Assembly: GCA_014218215.1 (NCBI GenBank)
Contig: CP043652.1
Span: forward strand, 2,976,001-3,040,000
Direction: 5' to 3'
Source of the DNA: Geodermatophilaceae bacterium NBWT11
GTDB lineage: Bacteria; Actinomycetota; Actinomycetes; Mycobacteriales; Geodermatophilaceae
DNA: 64,000 nt
Position numbers and translations under genes: made by a program. Below the pieces are notes generated by a model that saw only the letters and a program-made list of their open reading frames with translations, was not told the DNA's origin and did not search any database. This document shows positions 1 through 9,971 of this stretch, piece after piece (position 1 is the stretch's first letter; every line of letters starts with the position of its first letter).

Positions 1-2
1 AC

Positions 3-566
3 CGGTCGATCTCCATGGCGGCCAAGAACGTCGGCGCCGTGCCGCAGCCGGGCGAGCTCACCGACGCCGACCGCGCGCTGCTGGCCACCACGTCCGGGGC
101 GTTCGCCCCGATCGGTGAGCTGCTGTCGCGCAACCGGCAGAAGGCCGCCGTCAACGAGGCGATGCGGGTGGTCGGCGAGGCCAACAAGTACCTGTCCGAC
201 CAAGCGCCGTGGAAGCTCAAGGAGGACCCGGCCCGCCGGGACTCGGTGCTGTTCACCGCCCTCCAGGCGATCAAGGACTGCAACGCGCTGCTGTCGCCGT
301 TCCTGCCGCACTCGGCCCAGCAGGTGCACGAGCTGCTCGGTGGCGAGGGCACCTGGTCGGTGCAGCCGCGCATCGAGGAGGTCACCGACCTCGACGACGG
401 GTCGCCGTACCCGATCATCACCGGCGACTACGAACAGGGGCAGGCCGTCTGGGCGTCCACCCCGGTCGTGCCGGGCACCCCGCTGGCGCCGCCGAAGCCG
501 GTCTTCACCAAGCTCGACCCCTCCATCGTGGAGGAGGAGCTGGCCCGGTTCGAGGCGGGGGAGTGA
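3..566 (+). CDS. metG: methionine--tRNA ligase, C-terminal part
   Basis: This is the 3' end of methionyl-tRNA synthetase, which charges tRNA-Met and initiator tRNA in the cytoplasm. The frame is open from the window edge, so the catalytic Rossmann domain and KMSKS loop lie outside. The roughly 187 residues present look like the helical anticodon-binding domain (NEAMRVVGEANKYLSDQAPWKL) followed by the tail that ends in the family pattern LDPSIVEEELARFEAG. There is no tRNA-binding Trbp111-like extension, so this is the short form. The stop overlaps the GTG of tatD by 4 bp, which suggests translational coupling. Identification of the partial protein is strong from family recall. Confidence 0.9.
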   Translation, partial: RSISMAAKNVGAVPQPGELTDADRALLATTSGAFAPIGELLSRNRQKAAVNEAMRVVGEANKYLSDQAPWKLKEDPARRDSVLFTALQAIKDCNALLSPFLPHSAQQVHELLGGEGTWSVQPRIEEVTDLDDGSPYPIITGDYEQGQAVWASTPVVPGTPLAPPKPVFTKLDPSIVEEELARFEAGE

Positions 567-1429
567 GCCGCTCGGCGTCCTCGCGGGCGAACAGGCGCGG
601 TGAGCCGCCGCCGTCGCCGGAGGCGTTGCCCTCCCCGGCGCTGGACAGCCACACCCACCTCGACATCGCCGTCGGCGGGGAGGAGCGGCTGCCCACCGAG
701 GCGGAGGTGGACGCCGAGATCGCCGCCGCGGCCGCCGTCGGCATCCCGAAGCTGGTGCAGGTCGGGGTGGACGTCGCCAGCTCGCAGTGGTCGGCCGCGC
801 TGGCGGCCCGGCACCCCTCGGTGCTCGCCGCCGTCGCGCTGCACCCCAACGAGGCGGGAGCGGGTGCCGCCACCGACGAGGCGCTCGCCGAGATCGACCG
901 GCTGGCCGCGCTGCCCCGGGTGCGGGCGGTGGGGGAGACCGGCCTGGACCGGTTCCGCACCGGACCCGAGGGGTGGGCGGCGCAGGAGGCCTCGTTCCGG
1001 GCGCACATCGGGATCGCCAAGCGGCACGGCATCGCGCTGGTCATCCACGACCGCGACGCCCACGCCGAGGTGCTCCGGGTGCTGGACGACGAGGGCCTGC
1101 CCGAGCACACCGTCTTCCACTGCTTCTCCGGGGACGCCGCCTTCGCCCGGCAGTGCCTGGACCGGGGGGCCGTGCTCTCCTTCGCCGGCACGCTGACCTT
1201 CGCCAACGCCGGCAACCTGCGGGAGGCCGCGGCCCTGGCCCCGCTGGACCAGCTGCTCGTGGAGACCGACAGCCCGTTCCTCACCCCGGTCCCGCACCGC
1301 GGCCGCCCCAACGGCTCCCGGCTGGTCCCGCTGACCGTGCGGGCCCTGGCCGAGACCACCGGGGTGGAGCTGGACCGGCTGTGTCAGGCCCTGACGACCA
1401 CCGCGGAGCGTGTGTTCGGGCAGTGGTGA
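563..1429 (+). CDS. tatD: TatD family deoxyribonuclease
   Basis: This is a 288-residue metal-dependent hydrolase of the TatD family, TIM-barrel nucleases linked to 3'-5' DNA degradation and repair. The metal ligands are visible: HTHLD at about residues 30-34, a central HDRDAH, HCFSG, and ETDSPFLTPVPHRGRPN near the C-terminus. I chose GTG 563 because it overlaps the metG stop in a GTGA arrangement and leaves a normal family length. Longer in-frame starts upstream would lie deep inside metG. The metG-tatD-rpfB-rsmA-ispE order is the same as I recall for mycobacteria. Confidence 0.93.
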   Translation: MSRSASSRANRRGEPPPSPEALPSPALDSHTHLDIAVGGEERLPTEAEVDAEIAAAAAVGIPKLVQVGVDVASSQWSAALAARHPSVLAAVALHPNEAGAGAATDEALAEIDRLAALPRVRAVGETGLDRFRTGPEGWAAQEASFRAHIGIAKRHGIALVIHDRDAHAEVLRVLDDEGLPEHTVFHCFSGDAAFARQCLDRGAVLSFAGTLTFANAGNLREAAALAPLDQLLVETDSPFLTPVPHRGRPNGSRLVPLTVRALAETTGVELDRLCQALTTTAERVFGQW

Positions 1430-1477
1430 AGGACCTCGCCGTGGCGGTGGGGTGGCGCGCAGGGGGACACTGACGGC

Positions 1478-2317
1478 GTGGGTCGCCTCATCGCCGTCGT
1501 GCTGTTCATCGCCGTGATGGTGCCCGCCGGGCTGCTCGCCCGCGGCTGGGCGCGTGCAGCCGACCGGCGGGCCGTGGCCGGTGGGGGTGTCGAGCTCGTG
1601 CCGCCGTCCGAGGCCGGTGCCGCGGTGCTCGCCCGGCAGGCCCGGCACGGCCGCCGGGTGCGCCAGCTCGGGTTCGGCCTGGGGCTCGTCGCCGTGATCG
1701 CCAGCGTGGTCCTGTTCGCCGAGGCCTCGGTCTTCCTGTGGCTGCCCGCCCTGGTCGTCGGCCTGTTGGCCGGTGTCGTCCTGGCCGAGGCCACCCGCCC
1801 CCGCCCGCGCTGGGCGGTGTCCTCCCCGGCCCGCCGGCCCCGGCGGTCCGAGCAGGTCTCGCCCTGGCTGCTCTGGGCGATGCGGGCCGCCGTGCTCGGT
1901 GAGGTCCTCGCGGCCGGTGCCCTCTGGCGGTCCGGGGACCTGGACGGGCCCGTCGCCGCGGTCGCCGTCGGCGTGCCGGTGGTCGTGTGGCTGCTGGCCG
2001 AGACCGCGCTGCTGCGGGTCCTGGTGCGCCCGCTGCCCGCCGAGGGTGCCGACGTCCCGGTCGACGAGGCGCTGCGGACCTGGACGGCGCACCTGGTCAC
2101 CGCCGCGGTGAGCGTGCTGGCGCTGCTGCCGCTGGGCGTGCTCCTGCTGGTCGCGGGTCTCGGCCTGGGCGACCGCCCCACCGACGGCATCGACCTGCTC
2201 CCGGTGGCCCTGGTGGCCGGCGGCTTCTCCGCCCTCACCGCCGGCCTCGCCGTGGCCGTGTTCCTCTTCACCTGGCTGAAGCCGGTGCGGCACACCGAGC
2301 CCGCGCTCGCCGGCTGA
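1478..2317 (+). CDS. conserved membrane protein of unknown function
   Basis: I do not recognise a family. The 279-residue protein begins with a hydrophobic stretch (IAVVLFIAVMVPAGLLARGW) and contains about six more candidate membrane segments, around residues 70-88, 88-105, 135-150, 155-180, 205-230 and 245-265. The first loop is rich in Arg and Ala. Start GTG 1478 follows a GACACT hexamer at 1466-1471 by 6 nt, so it may be read from a leaderless transcript. It sits between tatD and the rpfB leader on the same strand. No catalytic motif is visible. Confidence 0.7.
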   Translation: MGRLIAVVLFIAVMVPAGLLARGWARAADRRAVAGGGVELVPPSEAGAAVLARQARHGRRVRQLGFGLGLVAVIASVVLFAEASVFLWLPALVVGLLAGVVLAEATRPRPRWAVSSPARRPRRSEQVSPWLLWAMRAAVLGEVLAAGALWRSGDLDGPVAAVAVGVPVVVWLLAETALLRVLVRPLPAEGADVPVDEALRTWTAHLVTAAVSVLALLPLGVLLLVAGLGLGDRPTDGIDLLPVALVAGGFSALTAGLAVAVFLFTWLKPVRHTEPALAG

Positions 2318-3811
<1,494 letters not shown>

Positions 3812-3821
3812 CGGTCACCCG

Positions 3822-4691
3822 CTGAGCGCCACCCCCGACGTCGGCGACGGGCTGCTGGGCCCGGCTGCGATCCGCAGCCTGGCCCAGCAGCTCGACCTGC
3901 GTCCGACCAAGCAGCTCGGGCAGAACTTCCTGCACGACGCGAACACCATCCGCCGGATCGTGCGGACCGCCGACCTGCGCCCGGACGACGTCGTCCTGGA
4001 GGTCGGCCCCGGCCTGGGCTCGCTGACCCTGGGCCTGCTGTCGGCCGCCGCCCACGTCACCGCCGTGGAGATCGACCCCCGGCTGGCCGACCTGCTGCCG
4101 ACCACCGTCGCCGGGCGCACCCCGCACCTGGCCGACCGGCTCAGCGTGGTCACCGCCGACGCGCTGCGGCTCACCGAGCTGCCCGGCCCGGCGCCCACCG
4201 CGCTGGTGGCGAACCTGCCCTACAACATCTCGGTGCCGGTGCTCCTGCACCTCCTGGAGCGCCTGCCGACCATCCGGACGGCGCTGGTGCTGGTGCAGCT
4301 CGAGGTCGCCGACCGGCTGGCCGCGAAGCCGGGCAGCGACGCCTACGGCGTGCCCAGCGTCAAGGCCGCCTGGTACGCCGACGTCAAGCGCGCCGGCGCA
4401 GTCGGCCGGCCGGTGTTCTGGCCGGTGCCCAACGTCGACTCCGGGCTGGTCCAGCTGGTCCGCCGCGAACCGCCCGCCGGTGACCGTGCGGCCACCTTCG
4501 CCGCCGTGGACGCCGCGTTCGCCACCCGCCGCAAGGGCCTGCGGGCGGCGCTCGCCGGCTGGGCCGGGAGCCCGGCCGCCGCGGAGACCCGGCTGCGGGC
4601 CGCGGGCATCGACCCCACCTGGCGCGGCGAGCGGCTCTCGGTCACCGACTTCGCCCGGCTGGCCGCCACCGACCCCGTCGCGGCAGGCTGA
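3822..4691 (+). CDS. rsmA: 16S rRNA dimethyladenosine transferase RsmA/KsgA
   Basis: This SAM-dependent enzyme dimethylates two adjacent adenines in the 3' terminal helix of 16S rRNA during 30S maturation. Visible motifs are LGQNFLHD, the SAM-binding [10 protein letters not shown], and the NLPYN catalytic motif. The start is unclear. There is no ATG, GTG or TTG in frame between the rpfB stop and the conserved core. Choices are CTG 3822 (used here, 289 residues) or GTG 3774, which would overlap rpfB by 38 bp. The gap to ispE is only 5 bp. Confidence 0.9.
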   Translation: MSATPDVGDGLLGPAAIRSLAQQLDLRPTKQLGQNFLHDANTIRRIVRTADLRPDDVVLEVGPGLGSLTLGLLSAAAHVTAVEIDPRLADLLPTTVAGRTPHLADRLSVVTADALRLTELPGPAPTALVANLPYNISVPVLLHLLERLPTIRTALVLVQLEVADRLAAKPGSDAYGVPSVKAAWYADVKRAGAVGRPVFWPVPNVDSGLVQLVRREPPAGDRAATFAAVDAAFATRRKGLRAALAGWAGSPAAAETRLRAAGIDPTWRGERLSVTDFARLAATDPVAAG

Positions 4692-4696
4692 CCGGC

Positions 4697-5650
4697 GTGG
4701 CGAACGCGACCTCCGGTGGGCCCGGACGGATCTCCGGGGACGGCTCGGTCACCGCGCACGCCCCTGCCAAGGTCAACGTGCACCTCGGCGTCGGACCGTT
4801 GCGCGAGGACCGGTTCCACGAGCTGACCACGGTGTTCCTCGCCGTCTCGCTCTACGACTCGGTGACGGCGTGGCCCGACGAGGGGCTCTCGCTGACGGTG
4901 TCCGGCGAGGGCGCCACCGACGGCGCGGTGCCCACCGACTCCCGCAACCTGGTCTGGCAGGCCGCCGAGCTGCTCGCCCGGCACGCCGGGGTCGCTGCCG
5001 ACGCCGCGCTGCACGTGGACAAGTCGATCCCCGCCGCCGCGGGCCTGGCCGGGGGCTCGGCCGACGCGGCCGCCGCCCTGGTCGCCCTCGACGCGCTCTG
5101 GGGCACCCACGCCACCCGCGGTGACCTCGCCGGTCTCGCCGCCCAGCTGGGCAGCGACGTCCCCTTCAGCCTGCTCGGGGGGACGGCGGTGGGCACGGGA
5201 CGGGGGGAGCAGCTCTCCCCGGTGCTCGCCCGACGCCGCACCGACTGGGTGCTGGGGATCGCCGGGGAGGGCCTGTCCACCCCGTCGGTCTACGCCGAGC
5301 TCGACCGGCTGCGCGCCGCGGGGGAGCTGCCGGCCGCCTCGACCGCAGGCGCACCCGACGACGTCGTCGCGGCCCTCGGCGGCGACCCGGGCGCCCTCGG
5401 TGCCGCCCTTGCCAACGACCTGCAGGCCCCGGCGCTCGCCCTGCGCCCCGACCTGCGCGGCGCCCTGGACGCGATGACCGCCGCCGGTGCGCTCGGGTCG
5501 CTCGTCAGCGGCTCGGGACCGACCGTTGCCGGGCTGGCCACCGACGCCGAGGCGGCCGAGTCGCTGGCCGACGCGCTCGCGCGCACCGGGCTGTTCCGCG
5601 CGCTGCGCGTCGTGCACGGGCCCGTGCCCGGTGCGCGCCTGGTCGGCTGA
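4697..5650 (+). CDS. ispE: 4-diphosphocytidyl-2-C-methyl-D-erythritol kinase
   Basis: This 317-residue GHMP-family kinase phosphorylates CDP-methylerythritol in the MEP pathway to isoprenoid precursors. The N-terminal APAKVNVHLGVG motif, the glycine-rich ATP loop PAAAGLAGGSADAAAAL (about 112-128) and the C-terminal GSGPTVAGL are all present. GTG 4697 begins 5 bp after the rsmA stop. Co-transcription with rpfB and rsmA is likely and would tie cell-wall lysis, ribosome maturation and lipid-carrier supply together. Confidence 0.95.
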   Translation: MANATSGGPGRISGDGSVTAHAPAKVNVHLGVGPLREDRFHELTTVFLAVSLYDSVTAWPDEGLSLTVSGEGATDGAVPTDSRNLVWQAAELLARHAGVAADAALHVDKSIPAAAGLAGGSADAAAALVALDALWGTHATRGDLAGLAAQLGSDVPFSLLGGTAVGTGRGEQLSPVLARRRTDWVLGIAGEGLSTPSVYAELDRLRAAGELPAASTAGAPDDVVAALGGDPGALGAALANDLQAPALALRPDLRGALDAMTAAGALGSLVSGSGPTVAGLATDAEAAESLADALARTGLFRALRVVHGPVPGARLVG

Positions 5651-5688
5651 CCCCGGTGCCCGTGCTCGCCCCCGCGGACCCGGCGCCC

Positions 5689-5694
5689 TAGGCT
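5689..5694 (+). promoter_or_regulatory. candidate -10 box for tRNA-Gln
   Basis: TAGGCT lies 32 bp before the mature tRNA-Gln 5' end and just after the ispE stop. It matches the TANNNT actinobacterial -10 pattern. No clear -35 box is visible, so this is a motif match only. Confidence 0.35.
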
Positions 5695-5726
5695 CGGGCC
5701 CTGCCTCCCGGGCGTGCCCGGAGCGG

Positions 5727-5799
5727 TGGGGGATGGGGTAATCGGCAGCCCGCCGGCCTTTGGAGCCGTGCAGTCTCGGTTCGAGTCCGAGTCCCCCAG
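5727..5799 (+). tRNA. tRNA-Gln (anticodon TTG)
   Basis: A 73-nt cloverleaf can be folded by eye. The acceptor TGGGGGA pairs with TCCCCCA. The D-arm GGGT/GCCC carries the GG pair, and the anticodon stem has one mismatch at its base. The anticodon loop is CTTTGGA with TTG at the anticodon position. The variable loop has 5 nt, and the T-arm is CTCGG/CCGAG around TTCGAGT. The discriminator is G and CCA is not encoded. It lies between ispE and glmU. Confidence 0.93.
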
Positions 5800-5836
5800 C
5801 TGGTCAGACCGTCGTCCCGCCCGTGGAGGAAACCGC

Positions 5837-7324
5837 TTGTCCGAGCCCCTCGTCCCGTCCGCACCCGGCGGGTCGCTCGTGAGCGCCGTCGTCGTCCTCG
5901 CCGCCGGACAGGGCAGCCGGATGAGGTCCGGCACCCCCAAGGTGCTGCACCCCCTCGGCGGGCGGTCGATGCTCGGGCACGTGCTGGCCGCCGCGGCCCC
6001 GCTGGGCGCCGAGCAGACCGTCGTCGTCGTCGGGTCCGGCCGGGAGGCCGTCACCGCCCACCTGGCCCAGATCGCACCGCTCGCGCTGCCGGTCGTCCAG
6101 GAGCAGCAGAACGGCTCCGGGCACGCCGCCGCGGTCGCCCTGGACGCCGTCCCCGGCCTCAGCGGTGCCGTGCTCATCGTCAACGGCGACGCCCCGCTGC
6201 TGCGCACCAGCACGGTGCAGGCCCTGGTCGAGGCGCACCGCGCCGCCGGGGACCTGCTGACCGTGCTCACCGCGACCGTGCCCGACCCCACCGGCCTGGG
6301 CCGGATCGTGCGCGACGAGCAGGGCCGGGTCACCGCCATCGTCGAGGAGCGGGACGCCACCGACGAGCAGCGGGCCATCACCGAGGTCAACGCCGGGGTC
6401 TACGTGGGGGACGCAGCCAGCGTGCGCGAGGCCCTCACCCGGGTCGGCGCGGCCAACGACCAGGGCGAGCAGTACCTCACCGACGTCCTCGGCCTGCTGG
6501 TCGGGGACGGACGCCCGGTGGGCGGTCACCGCGCCGCCGACGCCGCCGACACCCTGGGCTGCAACGACCAGCGCGAGCTCGCCGCCCGCCGCCGCACCCT
6601 CAACGACCGCGTCCTCGACGACCTCATGCGCGCCGGGGTCACCGTGGTCGACCCCGACACCACCTGGGTGGACGTCACCGTCGAGGTCGCCGCCGACGCC
6701 GTCCTGCAGCCCGGGACCCAGCTGCTGGGCGCCACCGTGGTGGCCACCGGCGCCGTCGTCGGACCGGACACCACGCTCACCGACTGCGAGGTGGGGGAGG
6801 GCGCCCGCGTCGTCCGCACGCACGCCGAGCTCGCCGTCGTCGGCCCGGACGTCTCCGTGGGGCCCTTCGCCTACCTGCGGCCGGGCACGAGGCTCGCCCG
6901 CGGCTCGAAGGTGGGCACCTTCGTCGAGACCAAGAACGCCTCGCTCGGGGAGGGCTCGAAGATCCCGCACCTGTCCTACGTCGGGGACGCCACGATCGGC
7001 GAGGGCACCAACATCGGCGCCGCCACCGTGTTCGTGAACTACGACGGGGTCGCCAAGCACCACACCACGATCGGCAGCCACGCCCGCACCGGCGCCGACA
7101 ACATGTTCGTGGCCCCGGTCACCGTGGGCGACGGTGCCTACACCGCCGCCGGCTCGGTGATCACCGATGACGTCCCCGCGGGGGCCATGGGCGTGGCCCG
7201 GGCCAAGCAGCGGAATGTGGCAGGCTGGGTCGGCCGCCGCCGTCCCGGGACGCCCGCGGCCGACGCAGCCGCTGCCAGCAGCACCCCACCACCGGCCGAC
7301 GACCAGCAGGGGCCTCAGTCATGA
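5837..7324 (+). CDS. glmU: bifunctional UDP-N-acetylglucosamine pyrophosphorylase / glucosamine-1-phosphate N-acetyltransferase
   Basis: This 495-residue enzyme acetylates glucosamine-1-P and then couples it to UTP, giving UDP-GlcNAc for peptidoglycan. The N-terminal nucleotidyltransferase begins VVVLAAGQGSRMRSGTPK (about 18-35). The C-terminal left-handed beta-helix carries LRPGT, FVETKN and YVGDATIGEGTNIGAATVFVNYDG. TTG 5837 is supported by GGAGGA at 5825-5830 with a 6-nt spacer. The C-terminal tail is Ala/Pro-rich and probably disordered. It overlaps prs by 4 bp (ATGA), a classic coupled pair. Confidence 0.96.
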   Translation: MSEPLVPSAPGGSLVSAVVVLAAGQGSRMRSGTPKVLHPLGGRSMLGHVLAAAAPLGAEQTVVVVGSGREAVTAHLAQIAPLALPVVQEQQNGSGHAAAVALDAVPGLSGAVLIVNGDAPLLRTSTVQALVEAHRAAGDLLTVLTATVPDPTGLGRIVRDEQGRVTAIVEERDATDEQRAITEVNAGVYVGDAASVREALTRVGAANDQGEQYLTDVLGLLVGDGRPVGGHRAADAADTLGCNDQRELAARRRTLNDRVLDDLMRAGVTVVDPDTTWVDVTVEVAADAVLQPGTQLLGATVVATGAVVGPDTTLTDCEVGEGARVVRTHAELAVVGPDVSVGPFAYLRPGTRLARGSKVGTFVETKNASLGEGSKIPHLSYVGDATIGEGTNIGAATVFVNYDGVAKHHTTIGSHARTGADNMFVAPVTVGDGAYTAAGSVITDDVPAGAMGVARAKQRNVAGWVGRRRPGTPAADAAAASSTPPPADDQQGPQS

Positions 7325-8301
7325 GCTCGATCAGCCAGACGCCCACCAAGAACCTGATGCTCTTCTCCGGCCGCGCCTACCCGGAGCTCGCCGAGGAGAT
7401 CGGTGGCCACCTCGGCGTCGCGCCCACGCCGACCTCGAGCTACGAGTTCGCCAACGGGGAGCTCTTCGTCCGATTCGAGGAGTCCGTCCGCGGCTCGGAC
7501 GCCTTCGTCGTGCAGAGCCACACCGCGCCGATCAACACCTGGCTCATGGAGCAGCTGATCATGGTCGACGCGCTCAAGCGCGCCTCGGCCAAGCGGATCA
7601 CCGTCGTCGCGCCGTTCTTCCCCTACGCCCGGCAGGACAAGAAGCACCGCGGCCGCGAGCCCATCTCCGCCCGCCTGGTCGCCGACATGTTCAAGACCGC
7701 CGGCGCGCACCGGCTCATGTCCGTCGACCTGCACACCGCGCAGATCCAGGGCTTCTTCGACGGCCCCGTCGACCACCTCTTCGCGATGGACCTGCTCATC
7801 GAGGAGGTCAAGCGCAAGTGGGGTGGCCGCGACCTCACCGTCGTCTCGCCCGACTCCGGCCGCGTCCGGGTGTCCGAGCGCTGGTCGGACAAGCTCGGCG
7901 GCACCCCGCTGGCCTTCATCCACAAGACCCGCGACGTCACCCGGCCCAACGAGGTCGTGGCCAACCGCGTCGTCGGTGAGGTCCGCGGCCGGGTCTGCGT
8001 GCTCGTCGACGACATGATCGACACCGGCGGGACGATCACCAAGGCCGCCGAGACGCTCTTCGCCGAGGGTGCCGCCGACGTCGTCATCGCCGCGACCCAC
8101 GGCGTGCTCTCCGGTCCCGCCGTCGACCGGCTCAAGAACAGCCGGGTCAGCGAGGTGCTCATCACCAACACGCTGCCCATCGCCGACGACCAGCGCTTCG
8201 ACAAGCTCACCGTGCTCTCCATCGCCCCCCTGCTGGCCCGCGCCATCAAGGAGGTCTTCGAGGACGGCTCGGTGACGAGCCTCTTCGACGGCGCCTCCTA
8301 G
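7321..8301 (+). CDS. prs: ribose-phosphate pyrophosphokinase
   Basis: This 326-residue enzyme makes PRPP from ribose-5-phosphate and ATP for nucleotide, histidine and tryptophan synthesis. It shows the family signature PFFPYARQDKKHRGREPIS and the PRPP-binding loop VCVLVDDMIDTGGTI. The length is typical of class I enzymes. ATG 7321 overlaps the glmU stop. A strong hairpin follows the stop codon and probably ends the glmU-prs transcript. Confidence 0.97.
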   Translation: MSSISQTPTKNLMLFSGRAYPELAEEIGGHLGVAPTPTSSYEFANGELFVRFEESVRGSDAFVVQSHTAPINTWLMEQLIMVDALKRASAKRITVVAPFFPYARQDKKHRGREPISARLVADMFKTAGAHRLMSVDLHTAQIQGFFDGPVDHLFAMDLLIEEVKRKWGGRDLTVVSPDSGRVRVSERWSDKLGGTPLAFIHKTRDVTRPNEVVANRVVGEVRGRVCVLVDDMIDTGGTITKAAETLFAEGAADVVIAATHGVLSGPAVDRLKNSRVSEVLITNTLPIADDQRFDKLTVLSIAPLLARAIKEVFEDGSVTSLFDGAS

Positions 8302-8312
8302 ACCGCGCGCGT

Positions 8313-8342
8313 CCCCGACGAGGAGCGCCCTCCTCGTCGGGG
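8313..8342 (+). terminator. strong hairpin after prs
   Basis: This is a perfect 12-bp stem (CCCCGACGAGGA against TCCTCGTCGGGG) around the loop GCGCCC, starting 11 bp after the prs stop. There is no T-tract, which is common for actinobacterial terminators. Confidence 0.75.
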
Positions 8343-8356
8343 TCCGTGGGGGTGTG

Positions 8357-8362
8357 TAACCT
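8357..8362 (+). promoter_or_regulatory. candidate -10 box for rplY
   Basis: TAACCT lies just after the prs terminator and about 124 bp before the rplY start, so rplY would have a leader of about 115 nt. There is no clear -35 box. Confidence 0.35.
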
Positions 8363-8485
8363 GGCTCCTGTTGCCCGGCGAGGGAGGCGGACCCGGTCCG
8401 CTCTCCGTGATCGACGTGCGTGTGCCCTCGGGCCTGCCGCGTCCGCGCCGGCGATGAGACCCCGACCTGCAAGGAGCACACCACC

Positions 8486-9181
8486 GTGGCTGACTTCCGC
8501 CTCGACGCCGAGACCCGCACCGAGTTCGGCAAGGGCAGCGCCCGCCGCACCCGTCGCGCCGGCCGCGTCCCCGCCGTCCTCTACGGGCACGGCCAGGCCG
8601 TCCAGCACCTCTCGCTGCCCGCCCGCGAGTTCGCTGCCGCGCTGCGCAACGGCGGCACCAACGTGCTGCTGACCGTCACCCTCGAGGGCACCGAGCACCT
8701 CGCGCTGACCAAGTCCATCCAGCGCGACCCGCTGACCCGGGTCCACGAGCACGTCGACCTGCTCGTCGTCCGTCGTGGCGAGAAGGTCACCGTCGACATC
8801 CCGATCACCACCACCGGCGACGTCGCCCCCGAGACGATCATCAACTTCGAGCTGAACACCGTCTCGATCGAGGTGCCCGCCACCTCCATCCCCGAGACCA
8901 TCGAGGTCGACATCGAGGGCCGCGCGGCCGGCGAGGGCATCTCCGCCGCCGACCTGACCCTGCCCGAGGGCGCCGAGCTCCTCACCGACCCCGAGGCCCA
9001 GGTCATCGGCTTCCTGGCCGCCCCGACCGCCGAGGCCCTCGAGGCCGAGCTCGCCGAGGCCGAGGCCGAGGCCGGCATCGAGCGCGACGAGTCCGACGCC
9101 GACGGCGACGTCGTCCCGGAGCCCTCCGACCAGGGCAGCGGCGAGTCGATGGACGCCGCCAGCAACTCCGCGGACAACTGA
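8486..9181 (+). CDS. rplY: 50S ribosomal protein L25 / general stress protein Ctc
   Basis: This 231-residue protein is the long CTC-type L25, which binds 5S rRNA on the large subunit. The N-terminal L25 domain (about 1-95; [23 protein letters not shown]) is followed by the TL5 beta-domain (about 100-185). The acidic Glu/Ala-rich C-terminal tail ([16 protein letters not shown]) is typical of actinobacterial versions. GTG 8486 follows AAGGAG (8471-8476) by 9 nt. pth follows after 8 bp; rplY-pth is a conserved pair. Confidence 0.95.
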   Translation: MADFRLDAETRTEFGKGSARRTRRAGRVPAVLYGHGQAVQHLSLPAREFAAALRNGGTNVLLTVTLEGTEHLALTKSIQRDPLTRVHEHVDLLVVRRGEKVTVDIPITTTGDVAPETIINFELNTVSIEVPATSIPETIEVDIEGRAAGEGISAADLTLPEGAELLTDPEAQVIGFLAAPTAEALEAELAEAEAEAGIERDESDADGDVVPEPSDQGSGESMDAASNSADN

Positions 9182-9189
9182 GCGGTCTC

Positions 9190-9843
9190 TTGACCGAGAG
9201 CACGACCCGCAGGGGCGCCGGCACCGCCGGCGCCCCTGCGGCGTCTCCCCCCAGTCCGCCCGAGGGCCCCTTCCTGCTCGTCGGGCTGGGCAACCCCGGA
9301 CCCGGCTACGCCGGCAACCGGCACAACGTCGGCGCCATGGTGCTGGCCGAGCTCGCCGCCCGGGCCGGCACGAAGCTCACCCCGGGCAAGGGCCCGCGGG
9401 CGCGGTCGCTCTCCGGAGACGGACGACTGGCCGGACGACGGGTCGTGCTGGCCCAGCCCACGACGTACATGAACGAGTCCGGCGGCCCGGTGCAGGGCCT
9501 GCTGGGCTACCACTCGATCGACCCCACCTGCCTGGTCGTGGTGCACGACGAGCTCGACCTGGACTTCGACGTCGTCCGGCTCAAGCGTGGCGGGGGAGAG
9601 GGCGGCCACAACGGCCTGCGCTCGATCTCCCGGTCGACCGGGACCAAGGACTACCTGCGGGTGCGGGTGGGCATCGGCCGCCCGCCCGGGCGCCAGGACC
9701 CCGCCGACTTCGTGCTCAAGGACTTCTCGGCCACCGAGCGGAAGACCCTCGAGCTGCTGATCGGCGAGGCCGCCGACGCGACTGAGCTGCTCCTGGAGAA
9801 GGGTCTCGAGCCGGCGCAGAACCAGGTGCACCCCCGCACCTGA
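9190..9843 (+). CDS. pth: peptidyl-tRNA hydrolase
   Basis: This 217-residue enzyme recycles tRNA by releasing peptides from prematurely dropped peptidyl-tRNA. Motifs are [19 protein letters not shown] (the His is the expected catalytic base), [21 protein letters not shown] and [11 protein letters not shown] 9190 is the only start-like codon near the rplY stop, and it adds about 32 low-complexity residues before the conserved core. A shorter start is possible but none is clearly better. Confidence 0.94.
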   Translation: MTESTTRRGAGTAGAPAASPPSPPEGPFLLVGLGNPGPGYAGNRHNVGAMVLAELAARAGTKLTPGKGPRARSLSGDGRLAGRRVVLAQPTTYMNESGGPVQGLLGYHSIDPTCLVVVHDELDLDFDVVRLKRGGGEGGHNGLRSISRSTGTKDYLRVRVGIGRPPGRQDPADFVLKDFSATERKTLELLIGEAADATELLLEKGLEPAQNQVHPRT

Positions 9844-9883
9844 GACCGGGCCCACTGCGGGAGCACGCGGGGCGCGTCGGGAC

Positions 9884-9889
9884 TAACCT
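9884..9889 (+). promoter_or_regulatory. candidate -10 box for mfd
   Basis: TAACCT lies 82 bp before the mfd start in a 128-bp gap. The mfd start has its own AGGAG at 9957-9961, consistent with a leadered transcript from here. Confidence 0.35.
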
Positions 9890-9971
9890 CGTCGGCGGCC
9901 CCCCGCGCACCCGTGCGTCCGCCGGTGAGCGTGAGCGGTGCGGCCACCGGACCACCAGGAGTTCCCCCACC